From positions 36,582,553 to 36,646,552 of the forward strand of contig NC_091147.1 in NCBI RefSeq assembly GCF_041381155.1: 64,000 nt of DNA, read 5' to 3'. The notes beneath the pieces were generated by a model. It did not search any database, was not told where the DNA came from, and was given only the letters and a program-made list of their open reading frames with translations. This DNA is from Argopecten irradians (taxonomy: Eukaryota > Mollusca > Bivalvia > Pectinida > Pectinidae). This document shows, piece after piece, positions 1 to 12,159 of the stretch. The stretch's first letter is position 1, and the number at the start of each line of letters is the position of its first letter. The translations under genes and the position numbers were made by a program.

Positions 1-1680
1 ATTTAATGAACTGTGATATACCCGTATAATCCTGTATAATGTTCCACCGCTGATAAATGCCATTTTTTGCTACCAGAGAGCAACCAACTAAATAGTTTTA
101 CATAGACCACAGAGGTAAACTTTGTTAAAGTTTTGTACTGTATTATTAAAACAAAGGAAAATTAGTTAGATATTGTGTTCTATAATTAAAGTCTAGGTTC
201 TCATATAACACTAGTTAGAAAAAAAGTTTGGGTTCTTCTGTTCAAACTCCAACCAGGGCAGCTTTATTGAAATCAGGCGCATTTTGCACTAAAATATCCT
301 GACATCTAATATGTCTATCTATTCATTATCAAATTTGATATTTTGAACCTAAATCTCGACATGAATTTCCAAATTACCTGTCAGAAAACATTTTTACTTT
401 TGAAATTCATTATTAGCCAGCCAATCAGCGGCCGGGTTAAAATTCTATCCTAGACTCAATTTTTTATACACAGGGGCCATTTCGAAGGTCTTTTTTATTT
501 AGCTGGTTGTTCCCTATAGCAGAAATTAAAATTCCAATACTCAACTATGATGTAAAGTGTATTTCGGCTGTATGTCAAAATTGTAATATAAACTTAACCG
601 GTCAAGTTGTTTTTCCAGGACAGGGCCTCACCTTCGGACAGTCACCCGCGGAGTAACATGAAATGTTGAACTTACACACTGTGTTGATTGCTTGCAAATT
701 ACGTATTAAATATTGAAATAGTATTAAGGTTGTTTAAGTTAATTATTGGTTACATCATTAACTTTTTTGAATATAATGAAAAATTAGGAAAAGTCCCCAG
801 CCAAGGGGAGATAATGCATTACATAATCAGGTACCCCTATATTATAGAAAATGTCAAGATTTTGGAAGAAAACCAGATATACCAAACCTTTTTACATATT
901 CAAATTTACCATGAACATGGTTCCAGAGCCTTTCTGTTTAAAAAAAAACAAATTAAACAAAGATCAAACCTGTAAAGAGCACAAAAGATGCATGTCTTTG
1001 TCCATGACTGGAATCTATGCAACCAACACATATTTCCGGAAAACTTGAATGACCCTGAAACACCATTAATATGTTTCTTTAACAGAAAAAATATTCACAA
1101 AATGGTATTTTTCATCATTATAACATAAAATACATACTTTTAATAAACTAATATCCCTAATATTACAATTAATCAATACAAATTAGTTAAATTAGCTTAC
1201 CTGAGATGAACATTATGTAATACAATGAAAGAGTCCCCCACCAGCTCCCCCCAACCCCCCAACCCCCTTCAACCAATTATACCTGGCAGGTATAAATACA
1301 ACACCCCAAACTAGACATTATGTAATATAATGTAATTGTCTCCCCTTAATGTTACCATTTTCAAATGTATAAGCTATAACGTATGTTTTATACCTTTATG
1401 GCTTTCGGCACTCCAATATGGCAGAGACGACTAAACCCCCAATTTCTTGATTTGACCGCTAATTCCTGGTTCATGCATACAGTTCCGTGAACTAAATTCT
1501 GACAACTGAGGAGACCATGCACCGTGCACCCATGTGATCGTACCCATCTGATGTTAAACGCACATGTCACACGTTTACAGCCGTGCTAATTACCTGAATC
1601 TACGTTATATGTACCATTAACTTACTGGCCAATTCTAAATAGACTGCATGCATAGTCACAGTGACACGTATTATTCTTAA
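1..1680. other. AT-rich non-coding sequence, no gene seen
   Basis: The reading frames here are short, low in complexity and lack splice-phase partners. The only local peculiarity is a C-rich patch at about 1235-1270 inside otherwise AT-rich DNA. I see no domain, RNA gene or convincing repeat boundary. Confidence 0.5.
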
Positions 1681-1689
1681 AATTTGGCG

Positions 1690-2091
1690 ACTAACCTTTG
1701 TATTGATTGAAAATGAATTTTGAATACTGAAGAGATTATCTTTAGAAATTGAATTATCAGGACTAATCTGAATATAATTTTATGATGTTGAGATATAATA
1801 TACAAATGTTGAGTGTGATCTTAACATATTTAGAGTACACATAGATTTGTGTGTTATTTAAGCATCAAACTATCTTCCTATGGCATCTATGGTCTATATA
1901 GATACCAGAGCTTTGCAGACAATCGTCATAATGCTCGCTAGCTATATGATTGTCTACAAAGCTCTGGCACATATATAGACCATAGATGCCATAGGAAGAT
2001 AGTTTAATGCTTAAATAACACACAAATCTATGTGTACTCTAAATATGTTAAGATCACACTCAACATTTGTATATTATATCTCAACATCATA
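1690..2091. repeat. Palindromic fold-back element, 146-bp arms
   Basis: The left arm at about 1781-1926 is the near-perfect reverse complement of 1946-2091, leaving a spacer of roughly 20 bp. A few mismatches are visible. The sequence just left of the palindrome (1700-1790, around TGAAGAGATTATC and a degenerate AAGGATTAATTTGAAT) recurs at 26255-26340 and, inverted, at 50640-50735. This makes it one of a dispersed non-autonomous family. No transposase is visible. Confidence 0.8.
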
Positions 2092-3604
2092 AGAAAATAG
2101 TTCAATGCTTATATTTACATTATCAACTCATCTTCGGGATTCTGCATTAACATTGTTTAAGTTACACCAGGAAAACCGTTTATTAACGACTATTTCATCC
2201 ATAAGATGGAACAGCCATTATGACGGTGATTATTTGACGTTACCACGTCAACATTAGTGACGTCATAATTGTCACGTTTTGGGTGTCAGTTATGCCGTCA
2301 TATACTTACTTCACTTTGCTTTGGTTAGTTTATATAGTAGAAGAGACAAGGAAATGTAAATATATCCCCATAACATAAAAATATTCATGAACAAGTTAAT
2401 CCTCAAGCATTTTTAGAGAATACGTGAAGCGGGTTCACGCTGCGGGTACAGGTTTGTGCTGATAGTTATAAGTCAGATAGAATTAGACAACTGTTCTGAG
2501 AAGTTAGTCCTCAAGATGAAAGCCATTCTGAGTTGTTTTTTTTTTGTTGCTTTTTTTTTAAACACAAATTTTTCATTTTGATTATTTCTTTTTCTTTTTT
2601 TTTTCTTTTTTTTTCTTTTATTTTTTTTTTTTTTGTAAAAAAAAAACATAAGAAGTCAGCATAATATCAAGTGTGTATAATGTGAAACATGTGGGCTTAC
2701 AGAATTAAAGGTCAATTGAAAAAAAAATCCGTTTACTATCTCACTTACACACGTAAAACATTTTTCAATGAGTACCATTAATTTGCACATTATAGTTCTA
2801 TACAATTGTGGTACGTAGGTACTGATTGTTTCGTCATATAAGTATTCGTGCAACGTCATATTTTTACTTACAAAGTTACGACGTCACAATTGATACCTTC
2901 TTGTAAGGGAGATCACTCCGTCATATGCAAAGAAGGACTACGTATAATAAAAAAACATGTATTTGATGTATACATTCGCCGAGTTATACATGAAACGTAA
3001 TGACATGATTAAACAGTGAGAGTATTATTCTAAACCTCGAATACTTGCTATTTAAAACATGGAATTAAACACATATAACTTAGTTAACCACCACTTACTA
3101 TATCTGTCTATAATTTGCCGAAACAAAGTTCCTAAACTAAAAAAATAAAATAAAAACAATCACGAAGTATCATCGACAAAGCAAATTGACTACTACGTAA
3201 TTTTTTTTATTTTTTTATTTTGCACGTGAATTATGTTGATCCTGATATGCCAATCTATCGCAGATGCAAACGGTGTATACACCATATAATGCTTCTTAGA
3301 CCACTAAAGCTTATTACAGAAGATCGCTGGGAATGGGCGTCTGTTGTGTATACATTATACGCAACAGACCACATTTCTTCTGGTTTTTTATAAAGGCTAT
3401 GCAAGAACTGAATCCATTCATTGACTATTACAATGTCTTCCTCTATTTTATATACACTTCTCTATCTGTAATTTTAAACGAGGGGAATGGCAGCTCGTTT
3501 TCCGGGTTTTCTTTTCTTAGTTGATGCATTTGACGAGTCGTTTGGTTTTATCATTTGCTACTTCGGTGGAACCGAGGTGTTGTTCTGTTGCGCCATTTTC
3601 TGCA
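2092..3604. other. Non-coding stretch with TGACGT-rich and T-rich patches
   Basis: The stretch holds a TGACGT-rich patch at 2220-2300 and a poly-T/CT tract at 2535-2645. At 2875-2935 lies the reverse complement of the end of the GAGTTACCTCCCTTGA element seen at 18330. The rest is AT-rich with no gene seen. Confidence 0.5.
2535..2645. repeat. Poly-T / CTTTT low-complexity tract
   Basis: About 110 bp consist almost wholly of T with scattered C and G, ending in a run of A. It is simple sequence, possibly an old retroposon tail or a slippage product. Confidence 0.85.
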
Positions 3605-3693
3605 TCAAACAGCAATGACCAAGGCAGCAATAGCGATGCTCAGACCTAGTGTTGCTATTACAGTGGTCCCGTACTTCAGAGCTTTGTCCAATG

Positions 3694-5606
3694 CTGTGAA
3701 ATTAGAAAGAAAATATGTAGATTGTACACTTATGTATACATTATCACGCTGGTGTTGTTTAATATTGCATTTTTCATCGATTTTATATAAATTTAAATTC
3801 CGACAGTAATGAATTATTGCTATGATATAACAGTACAAACACAGGTGTAAAAATTCCCAAGGGCTTGCTCCGAGGAAATATTACGTCTGAGAGTAAATAA
3901 GGCATATCGCGCTGTCACCGAGAACATGAATTATTTGATATACCGAAAATCCGCGACACGCTATAATTTGAAGGAGTACTTCAATTTGTGACGGGTAATC
4001 ATTGCTATGTTACGTGTATAAGCTTCGTCTGTTATTTTTGTACGATAGGAAGAGAATGTTACTTAGTATGAAAGACGAGCAATTACCACAAGGGTCATGT
4101 CTCAGGTAAATACGATACTTTCTTTCATAACTACATGTGTAATACTGGCTGGTCTCGGGCGATACACTCATGTCGCCTGGCTACACTAAAACCTCGTGAC
4201 GTGATGACGTAAAAAAAAGTCTTTTCTCGGTACATTTTAATATTTGTCCAGAAAATAGGCTGGGTTAACTTTAGAAAATACAGTCGCGGTTTTTTCGAAT
4301 TTATTTCAAAATGGCAGAATATCGTAGTATTGAAATTGCAATAGAACGTCGAAGAAAAGGAGTAAAAGACTCTTTCATATGTAGATATAAAGGATAGGGA
4401 AATTTTAGGTAAGTCCCGGGTTTTCAACATTTTGTTACCCCCCTCATTCATATCCACATGTTTAATCACGCCGATGTATACAACTTTTTTTTGTAACGGA
4501 GATGTCATTACGGATCATTACATAGAATCCACATAATCCCACGTACAACATTTTGAAATAACCAAGATCTTTACACCGATTTGTACTTCTAAACTTAACG
4601 TTATATTCTGCATAACATGTCACTGATCAGAATATGTGACAATTGAAGATTATTGAAGTTCAAAGTGTCGTTTTATCAAGCGGAATGAACCAGAAACAAA
4701 GACACCATATAACTCTTATAAATAAAGAATGATTAATATGTATAAGTTTAGAAATAGAGAATATAATAATTTTACAACGTTAACATTCTACCCCCATTGA
4801 ATATAAAATTTAACATAAAATATTAAGATATTTTAGATTAACTCTCGAATTAAAGAAACTAATGTTTAAAATGAATCGTTTTGCCGACACATTAGGAAAA
4901 CAACACAAACGATATGGGAGAGGTGTCTAAATATCAAGTTAATAGAATTAAGGACTATAGTTCAATGATTATGTACTATAATCAAACAGAATTATTTCCC
5001 AGTCTAAATAAGGGTTCGAATCTTAACGCAAAAGTTCCGATCAATGTTTTCCTAAGGTATAAGTTTCATGTGTACATGCGATTTGTGTGTACCAGGTCTA
5101 CTTAAGAAGGCAATCACGTTGACAGTATTTATCGAAATGTTTCTAAACGTGTTTCGTTTATAGTGTTACATATGTATATTTATATGTCAATTATATCGAA
5201 GTAAAAAGGTAAGGAACAATATGATTTAAATCTTGATCCCAACACTGCTTTTGGGAAATCGACTTTCTGTTTCACCGCGTTTTTATATGAAGAATTATAC
5301 TGGTATGGAACTGTCAGATAAAATATAATGTTGGAAGAGTTGTCATCTCTATAATTATCCATTATATGTTAATAAATTAGTCAAAATAAAATAATATACA
5401 TGTAAAAGGAAATGTTCAATTATAGCACGGAATACGGAAACATTACTGTTTAATTTTATATTATTTTAATTTGTTTTAATCAAACTTTCATTTAGATATA
5501 TATATAAAGATAACAGCAGTTTCAACATTATGTATAAACTATTTTTTGTTCGTATAGTGCGCACCCGCGTAAAGTGCGCAGGTACGTTTTTTAGTTTTAT
5601 TTTGGA
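3694..5606. other. Intron-like AT-rich sequence inside the LRR pseudogene
   Basis: No exon, tandem array or clear mobile-element end was recognised here. The 125-codon open frame on the minus strand at 4131-4508 has no recognisable domain and reads like chance. Confidence 0.4.
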
Positions 5607-6033
5607 CGACACTACCTTATTCCATGAACAGCAAAAGTGAAAAGTAATAGATTTTAACATCATGCGTAATCTGGCCGAATGAGTCGCTCAGTTTGGTGTC
5701 GTATAAGAAAGTTTTACTGTAGTAATAACAATATGTATAATAAGTCCTGATTTTTTGTTGTATATAGATATGCAAACCATAGTCGACTTATAATATTAGC
5801 TGATAGGAACTGACTTATTGGCATTATTTTCGGCAATCAGCTAATATTATAAGTCGACTATAGTATGCATATCTATATACAACAAAAAATCAGGACTTAT
5901 TATACATATTGTTATTACTACAGTAAAACTTTCTTATACGACACCAAACTGAGCGACTCATTCGGCCAGATTACGCATGATGTTAAAATCTATTACTTTT
6001 CACTTTTGCTGTTCAGGGAATAAGGTAGTGTCG
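5607..6033. repeat. Near-perfect palindrome, two 197-bp arms, 33-bp spacer
   Basis: Positions 5607-5803 and 5837-6033 are reverse complements of equal length with only a few mismatches, for example near 5776-5785 and 5622. The spacer belongs to a 40-bp sequence that also follows the other inverted repeat at 7804-7843. The right arm contains the first two thirds of a small TIR element at 5916-6089. The left arm holds an inverted partial copy of it, so the palindrome formed after that element inserted. Confidence 0.9.
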
Positions 6034-6089
6034 TATTTGACAGGATGTCGAAAAGTCAGGTGTCGGATAAGACAGGTTTCATTGTAGTA
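5916..6089. mobile_element. Small TIR element (MITE), pogo/Tigger-like ends
   Basis: The left end (TACTACAGTAAAACTTTCTT) and the reverse complement of the right end (TACTACAATGAAACCTGTCT) match over about 30 bp. Both continue into TAT.CGACACC. At 174 bp it has no coding capacity. The ends resemble those of pogo/Tigger-like elements that insert at TA. That family assignment is by resemblance only. Confidence 0.65.
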
Positions 6090-6316
6090 TATAAATGAAC
6101 GACTACACGTGACATGAATTGATCCAAGAAATTGTCTTTATTTTCAGTCATCTGCCTCAACGCATGATACATGTTAGTTGTCATAAAACCTTTATCATAT
6201 TTTTATCTACATAAAGTTCCCAGATTTCATTTCATAGAGATTACCAATTTTATATCAAATGTTATCCAATTACATTTCATCTAGGAGTACACTTAGTTAG
6301 TATATTAGTTAAAGTG

Positions 6317-7655
6317 GTTTTAACTATCTCATACTTGACACTTTACTCATCACATGTTTTAGAATACTAGTTTTGTTAATCGCAGCACATCAAGGTCCAT
6401 CAATTATTATTTTAACTATCTCATACTTTACACTTTACTCATTACATGTTTTAGAATACTAGTTTTAGTAATCGCAGCACATCAAGGTCATCAATTATTA
6501 TTTTAACTATCTCATACTTTACACTTTACTCATCACATGTTTTAGAATACTAGTTTTAGTAATCGCAGCACATCAAGGTCTATCAATTATTATTTTAACT
6601 ATCTCATACTTTACACTTTACTCATTACATGTTTTAGAATACTAGTTTTAATAATCGCAGCACATCAAGGTCTATCAATTATTATTTTAACTATCCCATA
6701 CTTTACACTTTACTCATTATATGTTTTAGAATACTAGTTTTAATAATCGCAGCACATCAAGGTCCATCAATTATTATTTTAACTATCTCATTATCAACAC
6801 TTTACTCATTACATGTTTTAGAATACTAGTTTTAATAATCGCAGCACATCAAGGTCTATCAATTATTATTTTAACTATCTCATACTTTACACTTTACTCA
6901 TCACATGTTTTAGAATACTAGTCTTAGTAATCGCAGCACATCAAGGTCAAACAATTATTATTTTAACTATCTCATACTTTACACTTTACTCATCACATGT
7001 TTTAGAATACTAGTTTTGATAATCGCAGCACATCAAGGTCTATCAATTATTATTTTAACTATCTCATACTTTACACTTTACTCATTACATGTTTTAGAAT
7101 ACTAGTTTTAGTAATCGCAGCACATCAAGGTCCATCAATTATTATTTTAACTATCTCATACTTTACACTTTACTCATCACATGTTTTAGAATACTAGTTT
7201 TAGTAATCGCAGCACATCAAGGTCTATCAATTATTATTTTAACTATCTCATACTTTACTCATCACATGTTTTAGAATACTAGTTTTAATAATCGCAGCAC
7301 ATCAAGGTCTATCAATTATTATTTTAACTATCTCATACTTTACACTTTACTCATCACATGTTTTAGAATACTAGTTTTAATAATCGCAGCACATCAAGGT
7401 CTATCAATTATTATTTTAACTATCTCATACTTTACACTTTACTCATCACATGTTTTAGAATACTAGTTTTAATAATCGCAGCACATCAAGGTCTATCAAT
7501 TATTATTTTAACTATCTCATACTTTACACTTTACTCATCACATGTTTTAGAATACTAGTTTTAATAATCGCAGCACATCAAGGTCTATCAATTATTATTT
7601 TAACTATCTCATACTTTACACTTTACTCATCACATGTTTTAGAATACTAGTTTTA
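6317..7655. repeat. 92-bp tandem repeat, about 15 units
   Basis: A unit of about 92 bp beginning TTTTAACTATCTCATACTTT and including TCGCAGCACATCAAGGTC repeats head to tail. The first unit is the most diverged, and one unit near 7240 has lost about 8 bp. The array runs straight into the inverted duplication at 7656. It lies in an intron of the LRR pseudogene, between two inverted repeats that share a spacer. Confidence 0.95.
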
Positions 7656-8396
7656 ATACACGGGTCGATAACAATCGTTAAAAATGTTAATGACGTATTA
7701 CATGAGTGACGTTTGATGGAGATATCACGTGCAAAACCCAAGCCACGTACAACGGAAAAACTCTCAACAAAGTCACCTTCGCCCTAGGCTGTGAGACGAC
7801 AACTGATAGGAACTGACTTATTGACATTATTTTCGGCAATCGGCATTTGATGGATTTAACTCATTAGCAATTTCAATACAAGTGAATATGACTGAAAGAA
7901 CGATAAAATATATAAAAACAAATATCAAATAAAAAAAACACCTTTTTTATCAAAACTCATTGATAAGATTTCTTTGTATGATTTCTAACATTAAAAGACA
8001 TTCTTCACTAACCGTTGTCGTCTCACAGCCTAGGGCGAAGGTGACTTTGTTGAGAGTTTTTCCGTTGTACGTGGCTTGGGTTTTGCACGTGATATCTCCA
8101 TCAAACGTCACTCATGTAATACGTCATTAACATTTTTAACGATGTCAAGAAAATGTATGTCTCATTACATTTGTTGAATTTAATTCCAATGTAAATTTGT
8201 ATAGATAGTATATTCCAAGCTCAAATATCTAAAAGAAAATTATAGAACCCTATTATTTGAGTATTATTTTTTTTAAATCTTGACATGAGCTTTCCCTTTA
8301 GTATGAGAGTTTGAGGGTATACTTAGCAGAATTTTTGTGGCTGGTGTCAATTTCTAGTTTCCCTACATTTTTAACGATTGTTATCGACCCGTGTAT
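7656..8396. repeat. Inverted duplication carrying an LRR-pseudogene exon
   Basis: Positions 7674-7803 are the exact reverse complement of 8014-8143 (130 bp, no mismatch seen). The copied block contains the pseudogene's whole exon 2 except its last base or two, including the damaged acceptor. The match resumes: 7656-7687 is the reverse complement of 8365-8396. The plus-strand arm therefore lacks the segment 8144-8376. In the minus-strand arm that segment is bounded by the 14-bp direct repeat ACATTTTTAACGAT (8130-8143 and 8365-8378). The spacer (7804-8013) starts with a 40-bp sequence shared with the palindrome at 5.8 kb. Perfect identity implies a recent event. Confidence 0.93.
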
Positions 8397-9020
8397 GTAA
8401 ACATCTGTAAAAAGTACGAAATAACTAACTTACACATCCGTTCATTAATTAATATACCTACCCGTGTATCTCACCCACTGTACAAGGTTGGATAAATCAC
8501 ACGTACAGGCCCACTGATTACCCGTTATGAGAGACCAGCGAGTCCAGGGCGTCCGTAGCAAGTTCAAAGCGGTAACAGCTGTCTTCCCATCGAACGCACC
8601 GCTTGAAATTGAAGTTAACCCACAATTATCAAGTGCGATTTTCGTCATGGCGGATCCAGCGTTCTCCAGAAACCCATTGGGAAAGGTTTGCTCCGTGATA
8701 GTTGTACCCGGCATGACGATCGAACTCATAGATAACCCACTAAAGGTCGTAGGTGCAAATGACGCAATTGATCAACCGGGAGTTAGAAAGTTAGAAAGTC
8801 TACCTGCCCCGATAATCCGGCAAAGTCTGAAGACGATAAACCGTCGGAGATTATGCAATCAGTCAGACTCAGTTCGGTAATCAATTAAAGGGAACCGGCG
8901 AATGGCTTCGATGCAATCACCAAAACCTTACTCCCCAAACACGTAGTTTTCTGTTGGTTAGTCCGTCAGTCCAGAAACGCATCCGCCGGAATGCAACCGC
9001 TTGGCTGTGCGTTGGCAGCC

Positions 9021-12000
9021 GGAAGCACCATTAGGTGACAAAAGTACCGAATACTAACCCGGTCAACCACATGGTTTTTCGCTAAAACTGGTCGGTGCCT
9101 CCTGTCAAGTTTCGGGGATTTTGTGAAAATAATTATATTTAATAAACCAAGGAGATCGATTCCATGGGCAAGACACGGTCTATGCTATGTGAGCAACTGT
9201 AAGGGAAAGCAACACAATTTGTACTTGGCAAATACGCGTTGTTAAAGTCCCATTTGTCGACTTTAAAATGGAAAATACGCCGTTAATAAATTAATGGAAA
9301 AACAAATATACGCTATAGGCTATGTATTATGACTATTGAAATGTCGGCCATACTCGGCGAAGTGATTTGGGATTAAGGTGGTTTCTATAGGTCTATTTTA
9401 CATATCTATTTACTGTCGTGACCATCAAGGCTGACATAAACCACATGGCTAATACAGGTTCTGTTTAGTTAGGGTTTAAATAAGCCAATATACTTATGAC
9501 TATAAATAGTTTACTATAGTCTACAGGACTTTTTCTATCAGACAACCTTAGATTTTTACAACAATTCTTCCGTCTATCTATAAATTTTATGATAACTTTA
9601 TGTAATGAAAATAAATAATTATTCAAATTCAAAATTGTTATCGTTATTTTCTCTTCCTTTCACAAGAACATATGAAAACTATCTATCTGTTTTGTTGCCG
9701 TCATGCTTTTTGTCTTGTTGGTTTGATATCGCATGAACGAAGAGAGTGATCAGTCGTATTTTTATTTTTATTCTTTGTTTGAACACACAAATATCAACGG
9801 TAACATTTTATACTGTTCGACTTTGAATAAGAGTGAACGTTGAAGACTATATAAAATCGGGAAATTGAAACTTAATTCAAAGTTTTTACAATATTATATA
9901 AATAATAATCAAATAATGATTTTGTGATCGGGAAATATTTTCAGTTACTCAATGAGACAAAGATTTTCTTGTAATCTTGTTGAAATATTTATATGAATGC
10001 GGACATTAATAAGCAGTTTGTGACGGAGATTTTTTTTCCCATATTTCTTGCCACATCTCCGTCCCATTTTATTGTTGTATATTATGAAGATAACTTACAG
10101 GCGTAATACCATTTTCTTTCCTATTGATGTATATGCAGTCATTAAGATCCCGGTAATATTGAAATTTGATTAAGTAGATCAACTTTAAGATTGAATAGCT
10201 TGAATAAGGGATCCAAAGATTAGTAGTACTGTGTATTTAGAAAAGTGCTATTACTTATAAATGAATGATCCGTCGACATATCTCACAATCTCCACCTCAG
10301 TATTTTCAACCTTAAAATATGCCACCTCTTAAATTCCCCTTTGAATGCATAATTGAAAATGGCTTACCCTATGAGGTGATTTGTAGGGGTGCCACATCGA
10401 CATGGCATCTCTCTTCACAGAAGATGTAAGATAAATGGAATGAATGATAACCGAGGGCGTAGCCCTCAGTCATTTTTTAATTCAGGCGGAAAACGCATTA
10501 TTGACCGAATAAAAGGTAACTGATTTGTTTAATTACATAAAGATTTTTCAACAAATGTCAAAATGATTATTTGATTTACAAGTTAATGACATAAAGAACG
10601 ATGGTCACAGGACATCACTCTGAAGAACTCATGAATAAACATATATGATATCGAACTGGTTGTGATGTCAATGAGTGATATGTACAACGTAGTTTTCTAG
10701 GGTTTTTTTCAAATGATAACTGTAATCACTTCTATGATAAAAGTTGTCTTTATTCATTTGAAATAGTGTAGGATTATACTGGCTACTTCAAAATATCATC
10801 TCCGTTTATGAATTCTTTCATCCTCAAGTAAAGCATTTTATTTGAGAAAAAAAACAAGACAAGTTCCGGGCCCGCAAGTACTCCTTTTGAAGATCCTTGA
10901 AAAACGTCCAACTCAAAACAAAACAGTGCGCCGTTATTCTATTATGGTGATGTACAGAGGTTTAATAAGGAAAATGTGTGTTATTTTCAGGTTCGGTTCG
11001 GACCGTTGGTAATGATGTAAATTGCAGGACACAAAACGAAGAATTCAAGTGGAATTTACCTTTCTCTTGTATTGTGTTTCTTTCTCACATATCAAACATA
11101 TGTGGCACATTACATAGAAATAAAATGAAAGTTCACTGGTATTGGTAATCCAATATGTAGACACCGAATTAGTTGTCCGTAGATGGCGATCCACCTTATA
11201 AAAGTTCCGAATTTGAATAATGATCACACACACAGTTCACTATTTGTAATTTCAAGAAAATTCCGTAGTGACCGCTTTGAAGGTTGGTAATCCAACTGAT
11301 GTTCATAAATCAGGCATGTGTCTTTATAATAAAATGACCATTGTCCAATAGGTAAATCCGGATGTAATCAAGATTAATAGCATAAAGATATTATCACAGT
11401 TAAACGACTTGACAATATATCGACAGTTTGATATGAAATATATCTACTTAAGCTTATAAATGACACCATTGCCTCAAGGAAAGTTATAAACACTTTGACA
11501 TGTGAATACTATATGTAATTGGTGGTCACTCCACAAAAATAAGACCACAATACCTTAGGGTAGATTTTAAACTTGTCAACACATCTATAGATAAAATATA
11601 CAATTATATAACAACAAAGAACATCTCAAATTTTTCTATGACAGAAGTCTCATCTTTTGTTTCACACATAGCCTTCAGATTTGCTATGAAATAGTCCAGT
11701 AGTGGATATCACGACAGTGACAGTAACCCATAGAAAATTGAGGATGGGATGCTTTCAAACTCTCTAGAATTTTCTCATTTTATTTCATTTTCTTTTCAAA
11801 AGCAGCAATTCAGGTGCAAAGATCATGAAAAGCTATTACGAAACTGTTGTTTTTATCCATAAATGAATCACTTGTTATCTCATTGTAGTACTAATACACA
11901 GTTTATCTTCTTTAAATCAATAAATCAATAAAAACCTATGAGAAGTGATCTCACAGGTTTTCCTTTTCAAACACATCTGTGAAAATATGAATTCGCGAAA

Positions 12001-12159
12001 CTTATTAATTAAGGGAAAAAATAATACAATCAGAGTTAAAAATTCATACGCCAGGCGGTAAAGCGACGAGCTGTGAAAATTTTATACAAATGTATTCTTC
12101 TCTCGCAAAACTCTGTCAAAGAATGTATCGTCAAAGTCCACACTGTAGATGATGCGGAT
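9021..12159. other. Intergenic AT-rich DNA between the two LRR copies
   Basis: No exon with consistent splice sites was recognised. A short GC-containing hairpin (CCGAGGGCGTAGCCCTCAG) sits at 10453-10472. The rest has only short chance frames. An AATAAA on the minus strand near 11778 could serve the gene at 12160-16900, but it is about 380 bp past the stop. Confidence 0.4.

Larger units (their letters stand above)
3605..9020 (-). pseudogene. Decayed tandem paralogue of the LRR membrane protein gene
   Basis: Three exon remnants match the intact gene at 12160-16900 in the same order and strand. Exon 1 (about 9020 to 8462) keeps the residues after the signal peptide, the later LRRs and the LRRCT start (WACTCDLSNLVQWVRYTG). 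It has lost a block after the first cysteine and part of one LRR, and several stops are in frame. Exon 2 (8113-8013) keeps the rest of LRRCT, with both cysteines, but its 3' splice site reads AT instead of AG. The last exon (3693-3605) keeps the transmembrane segment (ALDKALKYGTTVIATLGL). A 4-bp deletion relative to the intact copy ends the frame at ALVIAV and removes the basic tail. No counterpart of the 25-nt exon 3 was found. The long second intron is filled by palindromes and a 92-bp satellite. A functional remnant is unlikely. Confidence 0.85.

Noticed and set aside
4131-4508. 125-codon minus-strand frame as an exon of the LRR pseudogene
   Set aside because: It shows no similarity to any exon of the intact paralogue and no splice-phase agreement.
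8527-8880. 117-codon plus-strand open frame
   Set aside because: It is antisense to the LRR pseudogene's exon 1 and parallels the antisense frame at 16188-16655.
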